From: a virus
Virus record (IMG/VR): IMGVR_UViG_3300028423_000204
Span: 1 to 43,858 of that record
Length of the DNA: 43,858 bases
Reading direction: 5' to 3' (one strand)
Positions 38,282 to 43,858 of the stretch are shown here, piece by piece. Numbering within the stretch: position 1 is the first letter of the stretch; the number at the start of each line of letters is the position of its first letter. The notes under the pieces were generated by a model that ran no database searches, had not been told where the DNA came from, and saw nothing but the letters and a program-made list of their open reading frames with translations. Position numbers and translations under genes: made by a program.

Positions 38282-40219
38282 TTATGTGTTTCTATTTAAA
38301 GGGTAACTGCCGACAATGGTGTTACCTGTTCCAGAATCAGACACCCCAGATGAGCCTAGATGGGAGCTAAAGATGACATTATTACTAGAGGTTGAGTTGA
38401 ACGACACAGGATTGGCCACAGACCCAGTGTAGTCCACAGTTAATGAATTACCAGAACCCTCCACAAGCAAGCCAGCGTCTCCGTTTCTAAACTGAACTTG
38501 TATTTTATTATCGTCACCTGATATTCTAGCGGGGGTTTGTCCATCAATTACTTTCTTTATTATGCTTATATTCCAATTACTTGCTCCAGAGTTAACCCTG
38601 CACCCCTCAGCAAGCTGTGGGTCATCTATAAAGATATTAACTTCCGAGCCAGAGCCGTCACCGTTAAAGTAAAGCCCTCTTGACGATTGATAGTCAAGCC
38701 TGTTTATCACCAAGCCGCCCCCCTCAAGCTCGCCAGCTCGCCCCTGCGAGTCAGTGCTCCCGTTGACGCACGTCAAATGCCCTATAACGCCTTTCTTGTT
38801 TCCTGATAACTTAAACGGCCCATCAAAAGCTGCGCTATAACCTACTCCGCAAATCATCCTTTTAACTTCAATGTTAAGCAAGAAACCCGATCCTACTCCG
38901 CTGGTTTGAGTTACTTCGCACTCCACGTAGTTAGATATAAACGTTTTCTCTCCCTCACCACCGAAATTAAACTCTGCGTCTGTTATTAGTTTATCTCCAG
39001 TAACAATCATATCATCTCCGCCGGTAAGCCTAAACCCAGAAGTCGCTCCGTTGTTTGTGAGCTTTAGGGTTCCAAAACTCATAAAAGATACTTCGCCAGT
39101 GTTAGGGTCTGCGAACAAGCCGGCACCTGCATTACCCTTGCAGACTGTTTCTCCATGAAACCTTATATTAGAGTATTTTTCCGCTTCGAGAGGCTCTATA
39201 TCAACCCCTGCCTCTGGGCTCTTTCCATTGGTATTCAGGAACTGTCCGTTGTAGACATCAACACCCGTTCCTCCAACACCAGATCCAGCATCACTTAAAC
39301 CTTGCCTAGAGCAATTATCACAAAGGGGATCATATATATGTATATTCTTTAAAGTACCGCCAGAACCGCTTGCTCTTATGTATATTCCGTCTGTATCTGC
39401 GTTCAAGCAGGTAGGGTTGTACCAGTTTATATCTGCGCCCTGAGCAAATTGTATGCAGTGCATTCCCCCATCACCAGACCATAAATACCCAAGATCAGGG
39501 CTACCTGATGATGTTATATTGTTTCTGTTTCCGTCAATAACGCCGCCATAGAAGTTAACATTGCTAACAGACTCAGCAAAAGTAACCAAGCTGGTTTGGG
39601 GGTGCGTTCCAGAAAGCATTTTTAGCTTGGCATTACCAAAAAAACCTGTTGTGTTACTTTTTGCAAAAAGACGTAGACAACTAGACTCAAAGTTTTCAGG
39701 AAAATAAAAAAACCTTTGTGATATAACGCTTTGGATAGCGCTAGTGTAGTCAACGTCATTGCTTTGTAATGGGATGCCAAAATCAAAAGTTGATATAAAA
39801 ACATTTTCGACATTTGTCCTAACAAAAGCCCCTGTCCCCGTACCCGTCCAGTCAAGCAGTACGTTAAGGTTTCCCTGAGTGCCATCCCAAGCGGCAATAG
39901 CTTCTGGCGTAATAACGGTGCCGCCGTTATGGTCTGCTTTATCTCTCGAAGCATCATAAACAAACTGACCGCCGCCAACTTCCGAGCCAGCATAAAAGCC
40001 TGTAACATCGTATTGCGCTCTGTCTTTAAGAGGGGCATTGACGAGTGCTTTTATTCCGTCAAACACTTTACCTTGGGCAGCAGACTTACCCCCAACTGTG
40101 CTCCCATCATGTACACGTAGGTCATCATTTGTTGTATCTACTGTTGTCTCACCTACCTGTCCTGTGAAACTATCGTGCTCTGTCTTAGTACCACGGCGTA
40201 GTTGTAATCTTGAAGCCAT
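38282..40219 (-). CDS. Tailspike / receptor-binding protein with right-handed beta-helix
   Basis: 645 residues. Residues 1-45 (LQLRRGTKTEHDSFTGQVGE...VHDGS) match the major-tropism-determinant-type N-terminal domain. A connector follows (YDVTGFYAGSEVGGGQFVYDA), then from about 180 a pectate-lyase-like beta-helix (FYGGVIDGNRNNI, GIYIRASGSGGTLKNIHIYD) likely trims or binds capsule or LPS, and the C-terminus is strand-rich. From about residue 50 on, codon choice is richer in GCC, GGC, AGC and ATA than in neighbouring genes, suggesting module exchange. Confidence 0.8.
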   Translation of the reverse strand: MASRLQLRRGTKTEHDSFTGQVGETTVDTTNDDLRVHDGSTVGGKSAAQGKVFDGIKALVNAPLKDRAQYDVTGFYAGSEVGGGQFVYDASRDKADHNGGTVITPEAIAAWDGTQGNLNVLLDWTGTGTGAFVRTNVENVFISTFDFGIPLQSNDVDYTSAIQSVISQRFFYFPENFESSCLRLFAKSNTTGFFGNAKLKMLSGTHPQTSLVTFAESVSNVNFYGGVIDGNRNNITSSGSPDLGYLWSGDGGMHCIQFAQGADINWYNPTCLNADTDGIYIRASGSGGTLKNIHIYDPLCDNCSRQGLSDAGSGVGGTGVDVYNGQFLNTNGKSPEAGVDIEPLEAEKYSNIRFHGETVCKGNAGAGLFADPNTGEVSFMSFGTLKLTNNGATSGFRLTGGDDMIVTGDKLITDAEFNFGGEGEKTFISNYVECEVTQTSGVGSGFLLNIEVKRMICGVGYSAAFDGPFKLSGNKKGVIGHLTCVNGSTDSQGRAGELEGGGLVINRLDYQSSRGLYFNGDGSGSEVNIFIDDPQLAEGCRVNSGASNWNISIIKKVIDGQTPARISGDDNKIQVQFRNGDAGLLVEGSGNSLTVDYTGSVANPVSFNSTSSNNVIFSSHLGSSGVSDSGTGNTIVGSYPLNRNT

Positions 40220-40782
40220 TAAGCAATACTCCCTAAATCAAATTGGTTAGCAATCATTGTGTCTGTAATCTGTCCCATATCAAAAGGAAACACTAAGTTG
40301 TTACTAGCGTAGTCATCAATGAAAGATTGTAATGTAAGTTCTGCGTCTTGCGCTGCAATAGCAGAGTTCTGTGATTCTGTAGCAGCTACACCTGATTGTG
40401 TAGCGGCTGTTTGTGCTGCATCTTTTAACGAAGTGAACTCAAAACGTAACGCAGCTTCTGTATCTGCTGCTGCTGTACTTGCTGCGCTCTCTGCTCTATC
40501 TGCTTCTTCTTCTGCACGATTAGCCTGTGCTAAAGCTCTGTTGGCTTCTGCTGTTGCATCGTCTAATATAGCTTGCCCTTTACCTAACGTAAGAGGCTCG
40601 CTGTTAGACAATGGTTCTGGTAGGTTGAAAATACGAGAGCTATTAGCATCAATGTCTGCTTCTAAAGCATTATCGCTATCCCCTACACGGGAGAGCATAT
40701 CTTTAAATGCTTGCTCTATCTTTTCGAATTCATTGTTAATACCAACAACAGTGTATTGGTCTTGGTGTGTGTATCTAGCCAT
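40219..40782 (-). CDS. Tail fibre / tailspike adaptor protein (187 aa)
   Basis: Begins MARYTHQDQYTVVGINNEFE, the typical start of short podovirus tail proteins. DANSSRIFNLPEPLSNSEPL is a conserved tail-fibre N-terminal motif. An Ala/Glu-rich coiled coil follows (ANRALAQANRAEEEADRAESAAS, residues 85-140). It likely attaches to the tail and carries or trimerises with the tailspike. The stop and the tailspike ATG overlap (TAATG). Confidence 0.7.
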   Translation of the reverse strand: MARYTHQDQYTVVGINNEFEKIEQAFKDMLSRVGDSDNALEADIDANSSRIFNLPEPLSNSEPLTLGKGQAILDDATAEANRALAQANRAEEEADRAESAASTAAADTEAALRFEFTSLKDAAQTAATQSGVAATESQNSAIAAQDAELTLQSFIDDYASNNLVFPFDMGQITDTMIANQFDLGSIA

Positions 40783-40951
40783 TATTTCCCTCTAGTGTTT
40801 TAACACGCTCTGTTAACAGAACTAAGTCCTCCGTTAACCTAATTATCTTTTGGTTGAGTTCTAGAACAGCCAACTCGCTTTCTTCTTTTAGCTTTTTTCT
40901 ACGGGCTTGTTGGAATTGTTGCTCGATTCTTTCCTTATGTTTTTTACTCAC
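40775..40951 (-). CDS. Short coiled-coil protein, GTG start (58 aa)
   Basis: The GTG at 40951 overlaps the TGA of the membrane protein gene (GTGA), with AAGGAAATAAA upstream. The product, MSKKHKERIEQQFQQARR..., is a single charged coiled coil (ELAVLELNQKIIRLTEDLVLL). The end overlaps the next gene by 8 bases. Translational coupling to the putative holin suggests a lysis accessory. No membrane segment, so it is not a classic Rz. Confidence 0.6.
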   Translation of the reverse strand: MSKKHKERIEQQFQQARRKKLKEESELAVLELNQKIIRLTEDLVLLTERVKTLEGNNG

Positions 40952-41352
40952 TTCTTTATTTCCTTAGAACTACGAACGGAGTTAACAGCGCCTGTTCCAA
41001 AGTAAAACGCAAAAGTCAATAGGGTTAAGTCGAACACGAAGTCCTTCATAAACATGACAACTCTGTTGGCAAACACTGTCGCTTGTGTCACTTCAAACAA
41101 TGTGCCTACGCCCATGGCGATTAGCCAAACAATAACGAACAGTGCGAACATCACCCCCACCAAGAACGCTAAGAATCTACGCATTGGACTCTTGTGCTTA
41201 CTCGCTTGTTCGTATTGTATTGCTAACTCTATACGCTCTTTCTCTGATAACTCGTTCAACCCTGTCTTATCTCTTACAAGGTCTACGACCGTATCGCCTA
41301 GTTTGTCAGCAGTGAACATCTTACCAACAAAACCAAGTATGCTACCAAGCAT
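40948..41352 (-). CDS. Putative holin (two-helix membrane protein, 134 aa)
   Basis: MLGSILGFVGKMFTADKLGD, then an amphipathic segment with LSEKERIELAIQYEQASKHK, and two transmembrane helices: FLAFLVGVMFALFVIVWLIAMG (60-81) and FVFDLTLLTFAFYFGTGAV (108-126). It ends SSKEIKK. Many phages encode this type of 3TM-holin-like protein, and it heads the late operon as a lysis timer would. It would release the endolysin at 16961 to the periplasm. Confidence 0.6.
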   Translation of the reverse strand: MLGSILGFVGKMFTADKLGDTVVDLVRDKTGLNELSEKERIELAIQYEQASKHKSPMRRFLAFLVGVMFALFVIVWLIAMGVGTLFEVTQATVFANRVVMFMKDFVFDLTLLTFAFYFGTGAVNSVRSSKEIKK

Positions 41353-41362
41353 GATATCTCCT

Positions 41363-41967
41363 AGAGCTTTCGCTCTTGTGTGTTTTCTACGTTATTCTTT
41401 TTATGCGGCTTTGCCGTATTAGCTAAAGGTATAGCTTATACTTTTTAAGTTGTTAACTACCTATGTTTATAACTTAAAGGAATATAGACAACATAGACCG
41501 AAGGTCGCTACACTGTGCCTAAAGGCACGCTCCGCTCTAAAAACATAACGCAGAAAAGCGAACCATGAGCTTGCTCATTGTGAGCTAGGCTGTGCGAAGC
41601 ACAAGCCCCTAGTTAAAATTTTATGCAGAAATGTCGGAGACATCATGCACCCCTACATCAATCCCCCCTGTTCCCCCTTGCGGGGTACAGCAGTTCATCA
41701 AGGGGGAGGGGGTGCAATCGAAGATTGTCATTCCTAATCTAATCTGTCGATTAGCATGGTAATGCTTAATCGGTGTGACTCGGAGAGTCGTATTACACTC
41801 TCACGAGTGCTCCCACTTCTTTATCACTGCCTCTCTATTGCCATAGAGTGTGTTATGTAAGGCTTTCGCCTTAGTACCTATAGTATTACGTTGATTAAAA
41901 TCAACATTCACTGCTGTTATGGGCTGATAGCTATTGTCATAGCTTTACTGCTTAGCCTTGGCAGGCT
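41363..41967. repeat. Array of about 18 perfect mini-hairpins in gene-free DNA
   Basis: Stem-loops with 4-8-bp perfect stems and loops of 2-4 bases follow one another. Examples: AGAGC-TTTC-GCTCT (41363), CGGC-TTT-GCCG (41406), GACC-GAA-GGTC (41496), GTGCC-TAAA-GGCAC (41515), ATGAGC-TT-GCTCAT (41565), GTGC-GAA-GCAC (41592), ATGTC-GGA-GACAT (41631), CAATC-GAA-GATTG (41715), GACTC-GGA-GAGTC (41777), CACTC-TCAC-GAGTG (41796), CTCTAT-TGCC-ATAGAG (41833), TAAGGC-TTTC-GCCTTA (41858), GTTGAT-TAAA-ATCAAC (41890), AGCTAT-TGTC-ATAGCT (41929), AGCCT-TGGC-AGGCT (41954). Stems differ, loops recur. Also a longer GC stem at 41646-41716. No ORF is supported. It forms the leader of the late operon. Confidence 0.85.
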
Positions 41968-42033
41968 GTATTGTTTACTTATATGCTTGTATCTGTACTG
42001 TTAGACCCTTCTGGCAATAAAATAAAAACCCTT

Positions 42034-42063
42034 ATAAAACAGTAACATAGTAATTAATTTCAA
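42034..42063 (-). promoter_or_regulatory. Candidate late promoter upstream of the hairpin array
   Basis: On the - strand: TTGAAA (-35, 5 of 6), an 18-bp spacer and TTTTAT (-10, 4 of 6) preceded by TG at the extended -10 position. Transcription would run through the hairpin array (41967-41363) into the putative holin gene. No other good late promoter was found to its left. The region is AT-rich, so chance similarity is possible. Confidence 0.35.
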
Positions 42064-42081
42064 TTTATTTTACTTTTATAC

Positions 42082-42110
42082 TTGATTATTCTTTTTGTCT
42101 GTTCCATACT
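42082..42110 (+). promoter_or_regulatory. Candidate promoter for the small + strand genes
   Basis: TTGATT, a 17-bp spacer, then CATACT (each 4 of 6 to consensus), 39 bases before the gene at 42150. Divergent to the candidate late promoter. Only moderate matches. Confidence 0.3.
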
Positions 42111-42149
42111 TTCAAACGTCAACAAGACAACAACCAAAAGGAACACACA

Positions 42150-42365
42150 ATGATATTAGATACATATTATTCAGATGATTTGGATTGTACTGTAGTACAC
42201 TTAACCAATAAAGCGGCATTCGCTTTGGAGTACCCTGACAGGGAATCATTATTCGACCACGGTTATACAGACAGTGAAATAGACCAAGTGTTCGACTTGA
42301 TACAACAGGGTGTAAAAGATTGGTATTGGAACAATGAAGGCACGTTCGTACTACTGAAGGATTGA
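42150..42365 (+). CDS. Hypothetical acidic protein (71 aa)
   Basis: ATG with AAAAGGAACACACA upstream. Begins MILDTYYSDDLDCTVVHLTN, is acidic and aromatic (DWYWNNEG) and looks alpha/beta. It is the first gene of the rightward small-gene cluster. No family recognised. Confidence 0.6.
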   Translation: MILDTYYSDDLDCTVVHLTNKAAFALEYPDRESLFDHGYTDSEIDQVFDLIQQGVKDWYWNNEGTFVLLKD

Positions 42366-42367
42366 CA

Positions 42368-42457
42368 ATGAAGAAACTTAAAGAATTTTTAATTATTGTA
42401 TTGACAACGGCAACAGGTCTGCTAGTTTGTTACCTAGCATGGACAACAACACTGTAA
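42368..42457 (+). CDS. 29-residue membrane peptide
   Basis: ATG two bases after the previous stop with AAGGATTGAC upstream. MKKLKEFLIIVLTTATGLLV and CYLAWTTTL: a basic start and one transmembrane helix. It resembles small phage membrane peptides or leader-like toxins. Translation is plausible, function unknown. Confidence 0.45.
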   Translation: MKKLKEFLIIVLTTATGLLVCYLAWTTTL

Positions 42458-42464
42458 ACAGTTT

Positions 42465-42517
42465 AACAAAAGAGCTTGACAAGCTTCAGGCTCTTTGATT
42501 AAGCTAACTACAGCTTA
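42465..42517 (+). terminator. Two consecutive hairpins after the membrane peptide gene
   Basis: AAAGAGC pairs with GCTCTTT, followed by GATTAAG, and then TAAGCT-AACTAC-AGCTTA (42500-42517). There is no long T-run, so this may be a weak terminator or a processing/stability element between the two small genes. Confidence 0.4.
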
Positions 42518-42545
42518 CTTAAACAACTAACTAAAGGTGATTACA

Positions 42546-42908
42546 ATGGGTACTAAACAACAATTAAACGACAACGTGCTAACAATCGTTAATGCTATCG
42601 AACAAGGTATTGAAGTAACCCAAGATGATATCGACAGCGGCTACTATGATGAAGGACAATACGAAGCAGGTGACATTATCTCTGGCTTTGATTACTTAGC
42701 TGATGTCCTTGACATAACTTGGATACTGTTCAGTGATAAGACATACAAAGGTGCAGAAGTGTTAGTTGGATTTGGCGGTCCTAACCTATGGATTGACACG
42801 GTACACAATACAGTGCATGGTACATGGGGTGGTGATAAAGTGAGCATGTCATACCATGATGATGTTATGGGTATAGATGAAGCACTAGAAGAATTATTCA
42901 ACTGTTAA
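42546..42908 (+). CDS. Hypothetical protein with VGFGGPNLWIDT motif (120 aa)
   Basis: Start at ATG 42546 (AAAGGTGA upstream; the in-frame GTG at 42537 is inside that site). An N-terminal helix and acidic segment precede a beta domain GAEVLVGFGGPNLWIDTVHN and ...GTWGGDKVSMSYHDD. Small phage and plasmid proteins share this GGPN-W-DT pattern, without known function. The stop codon lies inside a 16-bp perfect palindrome. Confidence 0.6.
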   Translation: MGTKQQLNDNVLTIVNAIEQGIEVTQDDIDSGYYDEGQYEAGDIISGFDYLADVLDITWILFSDKTYKGAEVLVGFGGPNLWIDTVHNTVHGTWGGDKVSMSYHDDVMGIDEALEELFNC

Positions 42909-42916
42909 TTAACAGT
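42901..42916. repeat. 16-bp perfect palindrome over a stop codon
   Basis: ACTGTTAATTAACAGT reads the same on both strands and contains the TAA stop of the preceding gene. It could bind a dimeric regulator or simply form a weak RNA hairpin. Confidence 0.5.
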
Positions 42917-43217
42917 AATTTATTTTAGCAGAGTCACTTGACAGGCTCAGGCGGCTCGACTAAGCTGAATTACATAGTCGTTTGGTGGCGACTCTAAAGG
43001 ACATAACAAAGTAGCGTTATGCGGTTCAGGAAGCACCTCTTATTCGCCAGTGCAGGGCGTTGGCCATAGCTGTCAGGCGTGGGAATACTGCACAAACATA
43101 AGCGCATTGCTGACAGTGTGTTTATGTTTTACCGTGGCGTATCTTACCACACAACAAATGCAAAAAGGGGGAGCCGACTCTTAGCTTTGTTCATTTACTG
43201 CGCCACGGTTTTTATTT
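42917..43217 (+). ncRNA. Candidate structured RNA ending in a terminator stem
   Basis: A gene-free 300-bp stretch with many long-range pairings: AGAGTC/GACTCT (42930-42995), CATAAC/GTTATG (43002-43021), GTGCAG/CTGCAC (43050-43093), CTGTCAG/CTGACAG (43070-43116), AAACATAA/TTATGTTT (43094-43129) and ACCGTGGCG/CGCCACGGT (43131-43209) followed by TTTTTATTT. The CTGTCAG pairing crosses both the GTGCAG and the AAACATAA stems, so a pseudoknot is implied. It may be an independent RNA or the leader of the gene at 43240. No known family was recognised. Confidence 0.5.
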
Positions 43218-43239
43218 AACAACAAAGAGGGTAACAACA

Positions 43240-43485
43240 ATGGAATTAAACAACATGCAAAAACTACACGAACTGATGTTAGACAACAATTTAAAGCTGA
43301 CATTAGCAGAGTTTATCGAGTACGCTTATCACCAATGGGCAGAGGAGTACCTAACAGTAGAGCGTGCCAACGAACACATCAACAACTCTCTCAATAAACC
43401 GTGGGAAGAACCAACTTTACCTAAGCTAGAAGGTTTTATTGAGTTAGGTCGTGAGTTATATCGAGATAGAGTGGGGGTGTCATAG
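43240..43485 (+). CDS. Hypothetical protein (81 aa)
   Basis: ATG with AGAGGGTAACAACA upstream. MELNNMQKLHELMLDNNLKL is helical, followed by FIEYAYHQWAEEYLTVERAN and a Pro/Glu segment. Soluble, acidic, unknown. It directly follows the candidate structured RNA, which may regulate it. Confidence 0.6.
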   Translation: MELNNMQKLHELMLDNNLKLTLAEFIEYAYHQWAEEYLTVERANEHINNSLNKPWEEPTLPKLEGFIELGRELYRDRVGVS

Positions 43486-43486
43486 C

Positions 43487-43669
43487 ATGGAACAAAGGCA
43501 ACACAAAGTTAAAGAGTACACAATTAAACGAATTGTGTGGGGTAAAGATTATGCTATTAAAGACCTGATAGACATAGGGCTAGAGCCTATGACACTACAA
43601 GAAGCCTCAACCATGAGGCAGAAACAAATGAACCCACTTAACTGGTTTATCTGCAAAATTGATAACTAA
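43487..43669 (+). CDS. Hypothetical protein (60 aa)
   Basis: ATG 43487, two bases after the previous stop, with GGGGGTG upstream. MEQRQHKVKEYTIKRIVWGK then DLIDIGLEPMTLQEASTMRQ and an LNWFICKIDN end. Basic, alpha/beta, unknown. It is followed 10 bases later by the pentapeptide gene. Confidence 0.55.
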   Translation: MEQRQHKVKEYTIKRIVWGKDYAIKDLIDIGLEPMTLQEASTMRQKQMNPLNWFICKIDN

Positions 43670-43679
43670 GGAGAACCCA

Positions 43680-43858
43680 ATGCAATACACACAAGAACAG
43701 TTAACAGATATACTTAACAAACATGAACTGTGGTTAGCAAATGAAAAAGGCGGGAAAAAGGCTAATCTACAAGAGGCTAACCTACGAGGGGCTAATCTAC
43801 GAGGGGCTGACCTATGGGATTGTACAGGCAACAACAGAGAAATTAAGACAATCCAAGC
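43680..43858 (+). CDS. Pentapeptide-repeat protein, N-terminal part (continues at base 2)
   Basis: ATG 43680 has AAGGAGAACCCA upstream. MQYTQEQLTDILNKHELWLA, then GGKKANLQEANLRGANLRGA: an N-terminal helix capped to a short pentapeptide beta-helix. This helix-plus-pentapeptide pattern is common in phage proteins. The frame is open to the end of the window and resumes at base 2 after closing the 99-bp repeat. Confidence 0.85.
   Translation, partial: MQYTQEQLTDILNKHELWLANEKGGKKANLQEANLRGANLRGADLWDCTGNNREIKTIQ
43760..43858. repeat. 99-bp direct terminal repeat, right copy
   Basis: Identical to bases 1-99. Within it, the pentapeptide codons also create a shorter repeat, GGGGCTAATCTACGA-like units of 15 bp. 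Confidence 0.9.

Noticed and set aside
41363-41967. CRISPR array or tRNA cluster
   Set aside because: No direct repeat of constant sequence and no tRNA T-arm or acceptor pairing; stems are all different.
42917-43217. tRNA or tmRNA gene
   Set aside because: No T-loop consensus, no CCA-bordered acceptor stem and no tag reading frame could be placed.
43760-43858. Attachment site or transposon end repeat
   Set aside because: The exact 99-bp repeat at the sequence ends, inside a continuous gene, is explained by circular assembly overlap.

Overview
The window is the complete genome of a lytic, short-tailed (T7-like, podovirus) DNA phage of about 43.76 kb. The first 99 bases (1-99) recur exactly as the last 99 (43760-43858), and a pentapeptide-repeat gene runs across that junction. 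The sequence is therefore a circular or circularly permuted assembly cut open with a 99-base overlap. No integrase, repressor, tRNA or rRNA gene was seen. The gene set is a T7-type primase-helicase, T7-type DNA polymerase, SSB, 5'-3' exonuclease, T7-like terminase, portal, tail tube, nozzle and internal ejection proteins, plus ThyX and MazG, but no single-subunit RNA polymerase. That points to RNAP-less T7-like podoviruses of the SIO1/VpV262 (Zobellviridae) kind, probably infecting a marine gammaproteobacterium. The taxonomic and host placement is inference.

Layout: (1) 1-17.8 kb, + strand, is a tightly packed early/middle operon with many ATGA overlaps. It begins with small accessory genes (0.3-4.6 kb) and continues with primase-helicase, two sigma-factor-like proteins flanking ThyX, DNA polymerase, SSB, a nucleotidyltransferase, flap exonuclease, HNH nuclease, DnaQ-like exonuclease and a lysozyme-like endolysin. 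(2) 17.8-18.03 kb holds convergent terminator structures. (3) 18.03-41.35 kb, - strand, is the late operon, read from right to left: putative holin, coiled-coil protein, tail fibre connector, tailspike, small terminase, XhlA-like protein, HNH nuclease, large terminase, portal, scaffold, major capsid, head and connector proteins, tail tube A, a two-gene tail nozzle and three ejection proteins. (4) 41.36-42.15 kb is a gene-free, hairpin-packed leader. (5) 42.15-43.86 kb, + strand, holds small early genes and a candidate structured RNA.

The major capsid gene is interrupted by a 920-nt group I intron that encodes a two-motif LAGLIDADG homing endonuclease. P1, P10, P9 and the terminal G can all be placed, and splicing restores a 316-codon reading frame. 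Two more homing-type elements are present: an intact HNH-AP2 nuclease abutting the large terminase and a decayed HNH gene after the DNA polymerase.

The most unusual non-coding signals are: an array of about 18 perfect mini-hairpins in 605 nt (41363-41967), many with C(GNA)G triloops or, on the other strand, GNNA tetraloops; three related ~90-bp intergenic elements (421-520, 2088-2180, inverted at 17467-17555); and a candidate 300-nt structured RNA with an interleaved (pseudoknot) pairing and a terminator stem (42917-43217). With no phage RNA polymerase in the genome, the two sigma-like proteins are the best candidates for switching host transcription between these units.
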